Of a DNA stretch of 64,000 bases, positions 36,276 through 48,819 are shown piece after piece. The stretch's first letter is position 1; each line of letters starts with the position of its first letter. This stretch comes from Frigidibacter albus (GTDB lineage: Bacteria; Pseudomonadota; Alphaproteobacteria; Rhodobacterales; Rhodobacteraceae): the NCBI RefSeq assembly GCF_009908165.1, contig NZ_JAAAUC010000004.1:248001-312000 (forward strand), written 5' to 3'. The notes below the pieces were generated by a model. The model ran no database searches, was not told the origin of the DNA, and was given only the letters and a program-made list of their open reading frames with translations. Made by a program: the position numbers and the translations under genes.

Positions 36276-38051
36276 TCAGTCCTTCGGGATTACCCGCAGC
36301 CGCAGCTCGCGCAGCTGCTCGTTCATCGGCTCGCTCGGCGCGCCCATCATCAGGTCTTCGGCGCGCTGGTTCATCGGGAACATGATGACCTCGCGGATAT
36401 TGCTCTCATCGGCCAGCAGCATCACCATCCGGTCGATGCCCGCCGCGCAGCCCCCGTGCGGCGGCGCGCCGTATTTGAACGCCTTCACCATGCCGCCAAA
36501 GCGCTTTTCGACTTCCGAGGCCGGGTAGCCCGCAATCTCGAAGGCCTTGAACATGATCTCGGGCGTGTGGTTGCGGATGCCGCCCGAAATCAGCTCATAG
36601 CCGTTGCAGGCCAGGTCATACTGATAGGCCAGCACCTGCAGCGGATCGCCCTGCAGCGCGGCAAGGCCGCCCTGCGGCATCGAGAACGGGTTGTGGCTGA
36701 AGTCGATCTTGCCGTCGTCGGTCTTCTCGAACATCGGGAAATCGACGATCCAGGCAAAGCGGAAGCAGCCCTCCTCGACCAGCCCCAGCTCGCGCCCGAT
36801 CTCGTTGCGGGCCCGGCCTGCCACGGCCTCGAAGGTCTCCGGCTTGCCGCCGAGGAAGAAGGCGGCGTCGCCCTCGCCCAGACCAAGCTGCACACGAATG
36901 GCCTCGGTCCGCTCGGGCCCGATGTTCTTGGCGAGGGGGCCGGCGGCTTCCATGCTGCCATCCTCGGCCTTCCGCCAGAAGATATACCCCATCCCCGGCA
37001 GCCCCTGCTGCTGCGCGAAGGCATTCATCCGGTCGCAGAACTTGCGTGACCCGCCGCCCGGCGCCGGGATGGCGCGGACCTCGGTGCCCTCCTGCTCCAG
37101 CAGCCTGGCGAAGATCGCAAAGCCCGATCCGGCGAAATGCTCGCTGACCACCTGCATCTCGATCGGGTTGCGCAGGTCGGGCTTGTCGGAGCCGTATTTC
37201 AGCAGCGCGTCCTTGTAGGGGATCAGCGGCCAGTCGGCATGAACGGTCTTGTCCGGCGCGAATTCCTCGAACAGCCCCTGGATCACCGGCTGCACGGCGG
37301 CGAAGACATCTTCTTGCGTCACGAAGCTCATCTCGACATCCAGCTGGTAGAAGTCGGTGGGCGAGCGGTCGGCGCGCGGGTCTTCGTCGCGGAAACAGGG
37401 CGCGATCTGGAAATACCGATCGAACCCCGCCACCATGATCAGCTGCTTGAACTGCTGCGGCGCCTGCGGCAGCGCGTAGAACTTGCCCGGATGCAGGCGC
37501 GAGGGCACCAGAAAGTCGCGCGCGCCTTCGGGGCTGGAGGCGGTGATGATCGGCGTCTGGAACTCGGTAAACCCGCTGTCCCACATCCGGTTGCGGATCG
37601 ACCGCACCACGTTGGAGCGCAGCATCATCTTGCGATGCAGCCCCTCGCGCCGCAGGTCGAGGAAGCGATAGGTCAGCCGGGTCTCCTCGGGATACTCCTG
37701 ATCGCCGAACACCGGCAGCGGCAATTCTTCCGACGGGCCAAGCACCTCGATCTCGCGGGCATAGACCTCGATCTCGCCGGTCGGGATCTTGGCATTGACC
37801 AGCGAGGCATCGCGCAGCTTCACCGTGCCGTCGATCCGCACCACCCATTCGGCGCGCACCTTTTCCAGCGCCGCAAAGGCCGGGCTGTCGCCGTCACAGA
37901 TGATCTGGGTCATGCCGTAATGGTCGCGCAGGTCGAGGAACAGCACCCCGCCATGGTCGCGCACCCGGTGCACCCAGCCCGACAGGCGCACGGCCTCGCC
38001 GGCGTGATCCTTGTTGAGTGCGGCACAGGTATGGCTGCGATAGGCGTGCAT
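36276..38051 (-). CDS. aspS: Aspartate--tRNA ligase (probably non-discriminating, Asp/Asn type)
   Basis: Class II aminoacyl-tRNA synthetase of bacterial type, 591 residues. An OB-fold anticodon domain (about 1-110) contains [19 protein letters not shown]. Class II motif 2 [24 protein letters not shown], the bacterial GAD insertion (about 290-400) and motif 3 [13 protein letters not shown] follow. Whether it also charges tRNA-Asn cannot be decided here; many alphaproteobacteria use the indirect route. ATG before [11 protein letters not shown]; single gene with its own terminator, divergent from GT87. Confidence 0.95.
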   Translation of the reverse strand: MHAYRSHTCAALNKDHAGEAVRLSGWVHRVRDHGGVLFLDLRDHYGMTQIICDGDSPAFAALEKVRAEWVVRIDGTVKLRDASLVNAKIPTGEIEVYAREIEVLGPSEELPLPVFGDQEYPEETRLTYRFLDLRREGLHRKMMLRSNVVRSIRNRMWDSGFTEFQTPIITASSPEGARDFLVPSRLHPGKFYALPQAPQQFKQLIMVAGFDRYFQIAPCFRDEDPRADRSPTDFYQLDVEMSFVTQEDVFAAVQPVIQGLFEEFAPDKTVHADWPLIPYKDALLKYGSDKPDLRNPIEMQVVSEHFAGSGFAIFARLLEQEGTEVRAIPAPGGGSRKFCDRMNAFAQQQGLPGMGYIFWRKAEDGSMEAAGPLAKNIGPERTEAIRVQLGLGEGDAAFFLGGKPETFEAVAGRARNEIGRELGLVEEGCFRFAWIVDFPMFEKTDDGKIDFSHNPFSMPQGGLAALQGDPLQVLAYQYDLACNGYELISGGIRNHTPEIMFKAFEIAGYPASEVEKRFGGMVKAFKYGAPPHGGCAAGIDRMVMLLADESNIREVIMFPMNQRAEDLMMGAPSEPMNEQLRELRLRVIPKD

Positions 38052-38208
38052 GGTCGTCCCCTTCCCCGAGGCATCTGGCGTCGCGGCCGATACACCGCGG
38101 CGGGGCCGGGAAGTCAAGGGATCGCCTTGCCGGTGATTGTCTGCAATCTGGCACCAATTGCCAAACTCGCGCCGCATTCTCCTCTTATCTGGCGCAGAAG
38201 CCTCCTCA

Positions 38209-39528
38209 ATGCGTGTGCCAGTGATGACTCAGCAAGCCCTCTCTTTCATTCAGCTGCCGCCTGGCTATGCGCGGGCGGCGTCCCGGCTGTCTCTGGCGAT
38301 CCTGGGGGCCTGGGTCGTCATGGCCTTCCTGGCCTGGCGGGGCGAATGGCCCAATGATCTGGCGGCGCTGTGGTTTGCCGCGCATTTCCTGGCCGAGGGG
38401 CAACCCGATCTGGTCTACGCTGCGCCGCCGCTGTTCTTCGGCAGCACCGCGCCCGAATGGCAGCCCTATCTCGACCAGTTGGGCGCCCCGGGCACAGCCG
38501 CCGCCTTCCCCTATATCTACCCGCCGCTCTGGGCCGGGCTGATCGCGCCGTTGACCAAGGTGATGTCGGCGCAGACGTTCTTTGACGCTGTCCTTGCGGC
38601 GCATCTTGCGATGATGGCAGGCTCGGTGCTGCTGGCAGAGCGGCTGGTGCGGCCAGCCGAGGTTCCCTACCCGGTCTTCATCCTGTGGGGGGTCAGCGTG
38701 CTGGCCTTTTCGGTGCCGGCAATTTCCGGGGTCAGCCTGAACCAGCCGACCATCACCGCGACCTTCCTGATCCTTCTCGCCTTCCGGATCATGGCGCAGA
38801 GGCCGGGCCGGGCCGGGGCCGCGCTGGCGGTGGCCGCCGCGCTCAAACTCACACCCGCCGCCTTCGTGCTGCTGATGCTCGCGCGGCGGCGGCACCGTGC
38901 GGCGATGGCCTTTGCGATCTGCGCGGCCGGGCTGGCGCTGGCCTCGCTCTCCCTTGGCGGAGCGCTGCACGCCGCCTTCCTCGCGCAGATGAACGGCGCC
39001 TCCGCCACCACCTTCTGGGGTCTGGTGAACCCCTCGCCGCGGGTTCTGGCGCTGCTGGCCGCCGACCGGCTCGGGGCAAGCGAGCCCGGCGGGGTGCAGA
39101 TGCTCGAGGTTGCCGGGACCGGCTTCATCGTGCCGATGCCCGCCTGGCTGGGCCGGGCTGCCGCGCTGGCGGCGCTGGCGGTGGCGCTCCCCGCGGCCTG
39201 GCTGACGCTGACCCGCAAGGGGCGCGAAGCCGACGGGCTGGCCTTGTTGGGGATGTTCACGGCACTGTTCCTCTTCGGCCCCCTCAACTGGCAGCACTAT
39301 CTGCTGGGGCCGCTGCTGCTGGTTCCGGCGCTGGCGCTCGCCTTGCCGATGCGGCTCGCGCTGCCGGTGCTGGCTGCGGTCTGGTTCGCCTCCTCCGCCT
39401 TCTGGCTGCAGTTGAGCTCTGCCGCGCCAGACCGGCTGCTGCTGGTCACCCTGGTTGCGACCCTGACCTGGTCCGCCGTGCTGGCGCTCACCCTCGTTGC
39501 GCTGGCGCGCCTGCCCCGCAGCCGCTGA
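38209..39528 (+). CDS. Glycosyltransferase family 87 (DUF2029) membrane protein
   Basis: About 439 residues with roughly ten membrane segments. The GT-C-type features are an acidic residue in the first loop ([17 protein letters not shown]) and [17 protein letters not shown]87 enzymes transfer mannose or related sugars from polyprenyl phosphate donors on the outer membrane face. The substrate here is unknown. ATG at 38209 is used; ATG at 38224 (MTQQALSF) is equally plausible, as neither has a clear ribosome site. Confidence 0.82.
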   Translation: MRVPVMTQQALSFIQLPPGYARAASRLSLAILGAWVVMAFLAWRGEWPNDLAALWFAAHFLAEGQPDLVYAAPPLFFGSTAPEWQPYLDQLGAPGTAAAFPYIYPPLWAGLIAPLTKVMSAQTFFDAVLAAHLAMMAGSVLLAERLVRPAEVPYPVFILWGVSVLAFSVPAISGVSLNQPTITATFLILLAFRIMAQRPGRAGAALAVAAALKLTPAAFVLLMLARRRHRAAMAFAICAAGLALASLSLGGALHAAFLAQMNGASATTFWGLVNPSPRVLALLAADRLGASEPGGVQMLEVAGTGFIVPMPAWLGRAAALAALAVALPAAWLTLTRKGREADGLALLGMFTALFLFGPLNWQHYLLGPLLLVPALALALPMRLALPVLAAVWFASSAFWLQLSSAAPDRLLLVTLVATLTWSAVLALTLVALARLPRSR

Positions 39529-39588
39529 AAGCCCCGCATACAGGGCCAGACCCCGCCGCCGAATTGCGCAGGCGCGCCGGAATCGCGC

Positions 39589-39616
39589 TTGCACCGCGCC
39601 GCCCCCCGACTATAAC
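39589..39616 (+). promoter_or_regulatory. Candidate carB promoter
   Basis: TTGCAC, 16-base spacer, TATAAC. Predicted transcript start near 39623, about 60 bases upstream of carB. Confidence 0.55.
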
Positions 39617-39632
39617 CGCCCCAATTTGCGCG

Positions 39633-39659
39633 CCCGGACCCCTCGTCCGGGTGCCTTTT
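39633..39659 (+). terminator. Terminator-like hairpin between the carB promoter and carB
   Basis: CCCGGAC-CCCTC-GTCCGGG followed by TGCCTTTT. It begins about ten bases after the predicted start site and ends 25 bases before the carB ATG. It may be a leader attenuator, or simply the terminator of the GT87 gene. Confidence 0.5.
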
Positions 39660-39684
39660 GCCGCGAAGAACGAAGGGGTCCACC

Positions 39685-43014
<3,330 letters not shown>

Positions 43015-43039
43015 GGCGCGGCCCCGGCTCTGCCGGGGC

Positions 43040-43096
43040 GAAAACGCTCCAGTGGAGCGTTTTCAGCGCCGAACGCCCGAGGCCATGCCGAGGGCC
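43040..43096 (+). repeat. Small palindromic element, copy 1
   Basis: AAACGCTCC-AGT-GGAGCGTTT stem followed by TCAGCGCCGAACGCCCGAGG and CCATGCCGAGGGC. Immediately downstream of carB. Confidence 0.85.
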
Positions 43097-43111
43097 GGAC
43101 GAGCCGGGAAA

Positions 43112-43167
43112 GGAAACGCTCCAGTGGAGCGTTTCAACCGTGAACGCCCGAGGCTATGCCGAGGGCT
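43112..43167 (+). repeat. Small palindromic element, copy 2
   Basis: GAAACGCTCC-AGT-GGAGCGTTTC followed by AACCGTGAACGCCCGAGGCT and ATGCCGAGGGC. A direct repeat of copy 1 about 72 bases further on. Related in reverse orientation to 26168-26251. Confidence 0.85.
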
Positions 43168-43200
43168 GGGGGCCAGCCCCGCAAAGCCCCTTCCCTTCCC

Positions 43201-43362
43201 TTGCCCGGAATCAAGGCGCCTTGGCGCCGCCGGGCAGCGCCCGTCCGCCCCCCCGGGCGGGCGCTCCTTACGGTTCCGCCCAGAACCACGGTGGGAGATG
43301 CTGCACCATAAAGTGCCTAGACCCGCCGTCGCTCGCCCACCCGGCGGACGGGCCCCGCCCTC
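43201..43362 (+). repeat. Second dispersed intergenic repeat family, copy 2
   Basis: Same blocks as 20842-21003 in the same orientation, with a perfect AAGGCGCC-type stem (AAGGCGCCTTGGCGCC) and the shared GCACCATAAAGTGCCTAGA stretch. It fills the rest of the 360-base gap between carB and the convergent RHH gene. Confidence 0.75.
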
Positions 43363-43374
43363 CACCTGCACTAG

Positions 43375-43803
43375 CTACTCCCCCAACATCCTCCCCATCT
43401 CCTCCGCCATCCGGTCCTCCTCCGCCTGCACTTCGCCCCACTCCGGCCGCGGCCCGTCGCATTCCAGATCGACCACCCGGCGCTTGTAGTAATCCATCGT
43501 GTCGGCGCCGCGGATGATGCCCGCCAGGCGGCCATGCATCCAGACCCGCAGCACCTCGTTCATCCGGCCCTGATAACCGGTGCCCATCGACTTGAAGAAG
43601 CGCACCACGTCCTCCTCGACCAGCATCGTCACCTTCACCTTGCGCTTGGGGTAGCGCTGCTCGGCGATGGCGTGCCAGCCAACCGGGATCTTCCGGCTTT
43701 GCTCGATGGTATGATGCAGGTCCCATTCCAGCCGCCGCATCGCATCGGCCATGTAGTGGTAATTCTCACGCTGGGTCTTGGTCAGCTTCGCAAGCTCAGT
43801 CAT
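43375..43803 (-). CDS. BrnA/DUF4415-type ribbon-helix-helix protein
   Basis: 142 residues. The central segment RKVKVTMLVEEDVVRFFKSM followed by MNEVLRVWMHG has the strand-helix-helix pattern of BrnA antitoxins. The N-terminal 50 residues and acidic C-terminus are longer than usual. No BrnT-like toxin gene lies next to it, so it may be a solitary DNA-binding regulator and not half of a toxin-antitoxin pair. A short AT-rich stretch (43850-43870) upstream probably contains its promoter. Confidence 0.7.
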   Translation of the reverse strand: MTELAKLTKTQRENYHYMADAMRRLEWDLHHTIEQSRKIPVGWHAIAEQRYPKRKVKVTMLVEEDVVRFFKSMGTGYQGRMNEVLRVWMHGRLAGIIRGADTMDYYKRRVVDLECDGPRPEWGEVQAEEDRMAEEMGRMLGE

Positions 43804-43910
43804 CGGCAGTCTCCGGGGCAAACACCTGCCCCCAAGACTGCCAATGGCTGATTAAAAAGCTTTACATATAGCGTCCGTATGGGGTCCAGACGGGTTCCGC
43901 CCCCCGCGGA

Positions 43911-44507
43911 TCAGTCGGAACACACCCACACGGCCCCGCCAACCACCACCACGCTCGCCGCCGCCCCGGCCAGCGCCACCGGCGCGCTCATCACCCCCGC
44001 CACCGTCGTTCCGAGGCCCGACAGCGTTGCAGCAAGGCCCGAGGTCGATCCCGACAGGATCACCGCACCCGAGTTGTGGCGCACCGCCTCCACCCCGGTG
44101 GTGACCGCAATCCCGGCCACATCCTTGGCGCCCTCCGCAGTGGAATTGACGAACTTGCAGGCCCGCCCCGTGGTCTCGCACAGCCCGTAAGCGTCGCGCT
44201 CGCCCATCGCCAAGCCACTGAAACCATTGAGCATCGGGTCATGCTGCAGGCAGAATACCCCCCGCTCCTGCTCCGTCAGTTCAGGTGCCATATGGGCGAT
44301 GATCACCCGCGCCGGGCAGGTGCCCTCGTCCAGCCCCCAGCGCTCGCGGCGCGAGGACCAGACATCCGCCTCGTCGTTATAGCCCAGCGTCACCGCCACG
44401 CCCTCGACCACCGCCGAACACATCTGCGGCTCGGCCCGCGCCGGGCCTGCCCCCATCGGCACGGCCAGCAGCGCAGCGGCTGCAACCATCTGAAATCGCT
44501 TGAACAT
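43911..44507 (-). CDS. Exported protein of unknown function
   Basis: 198 residues. Signal peptide FKRFQMVAAAALLAVPMGAGPARA, cleavage near residue 26. The mature part has several cysteines (MCSAVV, TCPARV, FCLQHD, LCETTGRACKF), suggesting disulphides, and a C-terminal hydrophobic Gly/Ala/Val-rich tail (about 165-195) that may be membrane-associated. Family not recognised. The 44508-44840 gap upstream holds a hairpin and the helicase promoter region but no gene. Confidence 0.72.
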   Translation of the reverse strand: MFKRFQMVAAAALLAVPMGAGPARAEPQMCSAVVEGVAVTLGYNDEADVWSSRRERWGLDEGTCPARVIIAHMAPELTEQERGVFCLQHDPMLNGFSGLAMGERDAYGLCETTGRACKFVNSTAEGAKDVAGIAVTTGVEAVRHNSGAVILSGSTSGLAATLSGLGTTVAGVMSAPVALAGAAASVVVVGGAVWVCSD

Positions 44508-44777
44508 CCTGGCTCCGTTCTGCTCGTGGCGCCTTTCCGGCGTCCCTTGTTGCGCCCATCATACCCCAGCTTGCATCCCCTCAACAGCGTCGCCCCGGTC
44601 ACATCCCCGTTCACCGAAACCCTTGACATGCGCGGCAATCTGCCCCATCTGCCAACCATCCGAAGCCCGCTGCCGCGTGAGCAGCCCCGCCACCTTGAAG
44701 GCGACAGGCTCGGAGATCAGGTTCCCATGTCACGCCAGGGGTCCAGCGGGCACGTCTGCCCGCGCCCCGCCGCACTG

Positions 44778-44795
44778 CCCCGGAGCCTTCCGGGG
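44778..44795 (+). terminator. Hairpin upstream of the DEAD-box gene
   Basis: CCCCGGA-GCCT-TCCGGGG, directly followed by TTGACA. It could be a leader hairpin or operator; no T-run follows, and there is no plus-strand gene just before it, so a terminator role is weak. Confidence 0.3.
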
Positions 44796-44840
44796 TTGAC
44801 ATTTGCTGCGCCCCCTCCGGCGCATACTACGGATAAACCT

Positions 44841-46136
44841 TTGGAAAACTTCGACAATCTCGGCCTGTCCAAACAGGTCCTCGAAAATCTGGCCGCCATG
44901 GGCCTGACCAAGCCGACGCCGATCCAGGCGGAAGCCATCCCCTATATCGTCAAGGGCCGCGACCTTCTGGGCCTCGCACAGACCGGCACCGGCAAAACCG
45001 CCGCCTTCGGCCTGCCGATGGTCACGCGGCTGATCGAATACGGCAAGCGCCCGACCCCCAAATCGGTGCGCGCGCTGATCCTTGCCCCGACGCGCGAGCT
45101 GGCCACCCAGATCTCGGACAACATCACCGCCTATGCCGACGGCACCCCGATCCGCGTGTTCCGCATCGTCGGCGGCGCCTCGATTAACGTGCAAGTTGAA
45201 AAGCTCAAGCGCGGCGTCGATGTGCTGATCGCCACCCCGGGCCGCCTGATGGACCTTCTGGACCGCGGCGCCCTGACCCTCGCCGACACCAAATATCTGG
45301 TGCTGGACGAGGCTGACCAGATGCTCGACATCGGCTTCATCCACACCCTGCGCCAGATCGCCCGGCTGCTGCCGCGCGACCGCCAGACGCTGCTGTTCTC
45401 CGCCACCATGCCCAAGCTGATGGAAGAGCTGGCCGACAGCTACCTGACCGACCCGGTCCGCGTCGCCGTCGATCCGCCGGGCCGGGCTGCCGAAAAGATC
45501 ACCCAGGGCGTCCACTTCACCAACCAGGGCGACAAGGCCAAGCTGCTGGCCGACTATGTCGCCAAGCACCCCGGAGAGCTGGCGCTGGTCTTCGGCCGCA
45601 CCAAGCATGGCTCGGAAAAGCTGATGAAGCTGCTGGATTCGTGGGGCTTTTCGGTCGGCGCCATCCACGGCAACAAGAGCCAGGGCCAGCGCGAGCGCAC
45701 CCTCGCGCAGTTCCGCGCCGGTGAGATCAAGGTGCTTGTCGCCACCGACGTCGCCGCCCGCGGGCTCGACATCCCCGACGTGCGCCACGTCTACAACTAC
45801 GACCTGCCGAACGTGCCGGAAAACTACGTCCACCGCATCGGCCGCACCGCCCGCGCCGGCAAGGATGGCAAGGCCGTCGCCTTCTGCTCGCCGCTGGAAG
45901 TCGGCGATCTGCGCGCCATCGAAAAGGCCATGAAGGCCCCGATCCCGGTGATCGGCGGCGAGGTTCCGGTGGCGCAGACGCCGCAGCCGGGTGCCCGCCC
46001 TCAGCGCAAACCGGGGCAAAAACCCTCGGGCGCGCCCAAGCAGGGCGGCTACGGCAAGCCGATGGCCGCTGACGGTGCCCGCAAGCGCCCGGCCAAGCGC
46101 CCTTCGCGCCGCCCGCGCAGCGAACAGGCCGCCTGA
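44841..46136 (+). CDS. DEAD-box ATP-dependent RNA helicase (RhlE-like)
   Basis: About 431 residues. All helicase motifs are in order: Q-motif FDNLGLSKQ...PTPIQ, Walker A AQTGTGKTAAF, PTRELATQ, DEAD in VLDEADQML, SAT, and the C-terminal VATDVAARGLDIPDV and HRIGRTARAG. A basic Pro/Lys/Arg-rich tail (about 375-431) is likely RNA-binding. The start is inferred as TTG at 44841 (LENFDNLGL), because homology begins there and no ATG fits; the ribosome site is weak. An in-frame ATG at 44727 would add a non-conserved tail. Confidence 0.93.
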   Translation: MENFDNLGLSKQVLENLAAMGLTKPTPIQAEAIPYIVKGRDLLGLAQTGTGKTAAFGLPMVTRLIEYGKRPTPKSVRALILAPTRELATQISDNITAYADGTPIRVFRIVGGASINVQVEKLKRGVDVLIATPGRLMDLLDRGALTLADTKYLVLDEADQMLDIGFIHTLRQIARLLPRDRQTLLFSATMPKLMEELADSYLTDPVRVAVDPPGRAAEKITQGVHFTNQGDKAKLLADYVAKHPGELALVFGRTKHGSEKLMKLLDSWGFSVGAIHGNKSQGQRERTLAQFRAGEIKVLVATDVAARGLDIPDVRHVYNYDLPNVPENYVHRIGRTARAGKDGKAVAFCSPLEVGDLRAIEKAMKAPIPVIGGEVPVAQTPQPGARPQRKPGQKPSGAPKQGGYGKPMAADGARKRPAKRPSRRPRSEQAA

Positions 46137-46162
46137 GCCTGACGGACTGACCATTCGGCCAA

Positions 46163-46198
46163 GGGGCGGGGTGCTTGCAGCACTCCGCCCCGCGCTTT
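46163..46198 (+). terminator. Hairpin after the DEAD-box gene
   Basis: GGGGCGGGGTGC / GCACTCCGCCCC stem with a TTGCA loop and GCGCTTT tail, 27 bases after the helicase stop. The tail ends 14 bases before the tdk start. Confidence 0.6.
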
Positions 46199-46211
46199 AT
46201 GGGGTGGCGGC

Positions 46212-46793
46212 ATGGCCAAGCTGTATTTCCATTACTCGACGATGAATGCCGGGAAATCCACGATCCTGCTGCAGGCATCGCACAACTACCTCGAACGCGG
46301 GATGCAGACCTATCTGCTGACCGCCCGGCTCGACGACCGCGCCGGCCCCGGCCGCATCGCCAGCCGCATCGGGATCGGCACAGAGGCGGATGGCTTCGGC
46401 GCAACCTCGAATATGTTTGAAAAGATCAAGGATCGGATGGCCGCGGGCCCCTGCGCCTGTGTTTTTGTTGATGAAGCACAATTCCTGACCCCGGCGCAGG
46501 TCTGGCAGCTTGCCCGCGCCGTCGATGATCTGGGCGTGCCGATCATGTGCTACGGGCTGCGGGTGGATTTCCGGGGCGAGCTGTTTCCGGGCTCTGCCGC
46601 GCTACTGGCCCTCGCCGATGAAATGCGCGAGGTCCGCACCATTTGCCATTGCGGGCGCAAGGCCACGATGGTGGTGCGGCGGGGGTCTGACGGACAGGTG
46701 CTGGTGGCGGGGGATCAGGTGCAGATCGGCGGCAACGAGACCTACGAGTCGCTCTGCCGCCGCCATTGGCGCATCGCCACCGGCGACGCATAA
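46212..46793 (+). CDS. tdk: Thymidine kinase (type II)
   Basis: 193 residues. Phosphorylates thymidine in the salvage pathway. The ATP loop is MNAGKST, the catalytic glutamate is in FVDEAQFL, the lasso region is near the C-terminus, and zinc cysteines are suggested by CHCGRKAT and SLCRRHW. ATG with GGGGTGGCGG upstream. The stop codon is the first base triplet of a strong terminator. Confidence 0.95.
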   Translation: MAKLYFHYSTMNAGKSTILLQASHNYLERGMQTYLLTARLDDRAGPGRIASRIGIGTEADGFGATSNMFEKIKDRMAAGPCACVFVDEAQFLTPAQVWQLARAVDDLGVPIMCYGLRVDFRGELFPGSAALLALADEMREVRTICHCGRKATMVVRRGSDGQVLVAGDQVQIGGNETYESLCRRHWRIATGDA

Positions 46794-46819
46794 AAAAGGG
46801 GCCCGAAGGCCCCTTTTTT
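46792..46819. terminator. Terminator between tdk and csbD-like gene
   Basis: AAAAAAGGGGCC / GGCCCCTTTTTT, 12-base stem with a CGAA loop, overlapping the tdk stop codon. A/T runs on both sides make it bidirectional for the two convergent genes. Confidence 0.95.
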
Positions 46820-46835
46820 CGTATAGTGGATCAGA

Positions 46836-47039
46836 TCACAGCTCGCGATCGCCGAAGTACTTGTCGACTTCGCGCTCGGCCTCGTCCTTGGTCTTGCCGT
46901 ATTTTTCCTGCACGAGGCCGGCCAGCTTGTCGCGCTTGCCCGCGGCCACGTCGAGGTCGTCATCCGTCAGCTTGCCCCATTGCTCTTTCGCCGAGCCCTT
47001 GAGCTGCTTCCAGTTGCCTTCAACGATATCCCAGTTCAT
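46836..47039 (-). CDS. CsbD family protein
   Basis: 67 residues, starting MNWDIVEGNWKQLKGSAKEQWGKL, the family signature; then DVAAGKRDKLAGLVQEKYG. Small hydrophilic helical protein. CsbD of Bacillus is controlled by the general stress factor, but the molecular function is unknown. ATG with AAGGAGAC upstream. Confidence 0.93.
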   Translation of the reverse strand: MNWDIVEGNWKQLKGSAKEQWGKLTDDDLDVAAGKRDKLAGLVQEKYGKTKDEAEREVDKYFGDREL

Positions 47040-47111
47040 GGCAGTCTCCTTGATAAGGTTATGCCAAAGCAACTCCCAAACGGACGGCCGGGTTCCGGAA
47101 AAACCTCGGAA

Positions 47112-47468
47112 TCAGAACAGTCGGCCGCCCAGAGGCACCTGACTACCCGGCCCGATCAGCACCACTTCGCCGTCGGCATCCGGCACCCCCAGCGTCAGAA
47201 CCTCGGACCGCATCGGGCCGATCTGCCGGGCCGGAAAGTTCACCACCGCCAGCACCTGACGGCCGATCAGATCCTCGGGCTGGTAGTGCCTGGTGATCTG
47301 CGCCGAAGACTTCTTCTCCCCGATCTCGGGGCCGAAATCGATCCACAGCTTGTAGGCAGGCTTACGCGCCTCGGGGAAGGGTTCGGCGCGGGTGATACGG
47401 CCCACGCGGATATCCACCTTCAGGAAATCGTCAAAGCCGATCTCGGCGGGCTTGTCCTTTTCACTCAT
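47112..47468 (-). CDS. csaA: tRNA-binding protein CsaA-like (EMAP II / OB-fold)
   Basis: 118 residues. The OB-fold tRNA-binding core reads FLKVDIRVGRITRAEPFPEARKPAYKLWIDFG, in part, then QVLAVVNFPARQIGPMRSEVLTLG and the terminal GGRLF. CsaA of Bacillus has chaperone-like activity and binds tRNA-like structures. The start codon overlaps the end of proC by four bases (ATGA), so the two are co-translated. Confidence 0.92.
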   Translation of the reverse strand: MSEKDKPAEIGFDDFLKVDIRVGRITRAEPFPEARKPAYKLWIDFGPEIGEKKSSAQITRHYQPEDLIGRQVLAVVNFPARQIGPMRSEVLTLGVPDADGEVVLIGPGSQVPLGGRLF

Positions 47469-48277
47469 TTACCAAGCTCCCGCCCTCGATCCGCGGCTGC
47501 CTTCACGGCTTTTTTCAACAAGGGCGGGAAGCCCGCCTCCTCATCCATCAGCACTGCCAGCGCCGCCGCCGTGGTGCCGGCAGGCGAGGTCACGTTGATG
47601 CGCAGCTGCGCCGGGGTTTCGGGCGAAGCCTCGGCCAGCGCCCCCGCCCCGCCAACGGTCGCCTTGGCCAGTTGCAGCGCCAGAGCGGGCGGCAACCCCT
47701 CCGCCTCGCCCGCGGCGGCCAGCGTCTCGATCAGGTGGAACACATAGGCGGGGCCGGAGCCGGACACGGCAGTGACCGCATCCATCTGATGCTCGCCCTC
47801 CAGCCGCACCACCTGGCCCACAGCCGACAGCAGCGCCTCGGCCAGTGCCAGATGCTCTTCGGTCGCCTGCGCATTGCCGGTGATCGCGGTGATGCCGCGG
47901 CCGATGGCGGCGGGGGTGTTCGGCATTGCCCGCACGATGGGGGTCTCCGCCCCAAGCACCTGTTCGTAATGGGAAATCGTGGTGCCGGCGGCCACCGACA
48001 GGAACAGCGTCGGCCCGTTACCCATGCCTTGCAGGGTCGGCAACGCCTCGGCCATCATCTGCGGCTTGACCGCGATCAGCACGATGGCGGGGCTGTCCGG
48101 CAACGGCTGGTTGATCTGCACGCCGGTCGCCATCAGCCAGTCCGAGGGGCGCGGGTCGATCACCCAGACGTTGCTTGCTGGCAGGCCCTGCTTCAGCCAG
48201 CCTTCCAGCATCGCCGAGCCCATCTTGCCGCAGCCCAGCAGAACCAGACCGCGGGCCTTGACCGTTTCCATATCCAT
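47465..48277 (-). CDS. proC: Pyrroline-5-carboxylate reductase
   Basis: Last step of proline synthesis, NAD(P)H-dependent. 270 residues. Rossmann motif LVLLGCGKMGSAMLEGW, AVKPQMMAE, MPNTPAAIGRG and the C-terminal substrate region AVSGSGPAYVFHLIE and INVTSPAGTT are present. ATG at 48277 (an ATG two codons later is also possible). Operon: YbjN-like gene, proC, csaA. Confidence 0.95.
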   Translation of the reverse strand: MDMETVKARGLVLLGCGKMGSAMLEGWLKQGLPASNVWVIDPRPSDWLMATGVQINQPLPDSPAIVLIAVKPQMMAEALPTLQGMGNGPTLFLSVAAGTTISHYEQVLGAETPIVRAMPNTPAAIGRGITAITGNAQATEEHLALAEALLSAVGQVVRLEGEHQMDAVTAVSGSGPAYVFHLIETLAAAGEAEGLPPALALQLAKATVGGAGALAEASPETPAQLRINVTSPAGTTAAALAVLMDEEAGFPPLLKKAVKAAADRGRELGK

Positions 48278-48315
48278 TCGCCCGTCCTTCCGGTGATCCC
48301 TGACGGGGCCGGAGC

Positions 48316-48819
48316 TTAGGCGCGGCCGTAGGCCTCGGCAATGGCGACCTTCATCGCCGACTCGGGCGTCTGCTCGCCCCAGCCGACCAGCTGGAAGGCG
48401 GGGTAGAAGCGTTCGGCGGCGATCACCGCGGTGCCGATCATCTTGTCGATCTGCTCGGGCCCCGCGACCTGTCCGCCTGCCAGAACAAGGCCATAGCGCC
48501 AGACCATCATCCGCTGCTCGGCCCAATAGGTGAAGGCGCCGGACCAGACCTGGTCGTTGATGCGGTTCAGCACCTCGTAGAGATCGGCCATCCGGTGCGC
48601 CGGCGGCTCCATTTCAAAGGTGCAGATCAGCCGCAGCGTCTCATCCTGGGGCGACCAGGCGAGGGTGAGCGAATAGGTCCGCCACTGGCCCTCGACGGCC
48701 ATGGCGATCTGATCCTCGGTGACGCGGTCGAAATCCCATTCATGGTGTTCGGCCAGCGTCTCGACGATGTCGATGGGGTGAAGGTCGTCGGAGAGCAGGA
48801 AGTCTTCGGAAAGCGACAT
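48316..48819 (-). CDS. YbjN domain-containing protein
   Basis: 167 residues with the type III chaperone-like YbjN fold. LHPIDIVETLAEHHEWDFDRV and the RMADLYEVLNRINDQVWSGAF segment are recognisable. Function unknown; often annotated as a putative sensory transduction regulator. It is first in the minus-strand unit with proC and csaA. The region upstream (48820-48983) has no gene. Confidence 0.88.
   Translation of the reverse strand: MSLSEDFLLSDDLHPIDIVETLAEHHEWDFDRVTEDQIAMAVEGQWRTYSLTLAWSPQDETLRLICTFEMEPPAHRMADLYEVLNRINDQVWSGAFTYWAEQRMMVWRYGLVLAGGQVAGPEQIDKMIGTAVIAAERFYPAFQLVGWGEQTPESAMKVAIAEAYGRA

Noticed and set aside
33338-36385. 1015-codon plus-strand open frame opposite DUF1501/DUF1800
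   Set aside because: It spans two well-recognised minus-strand genes and an intergenic terminator; no domain is visible.
43375-43803. BrnT/BrnA toxin-antitoxin system
   Set aside because: Only the antitoxin-like protein is present; no toxin frame on either side.
44796-44824. Sigma-70 promoter TTGACA ... TACTAC before the DEAD-box gene
   Set aside because: The spacing between the boxes is 23 bases, too long for a standard promoter.
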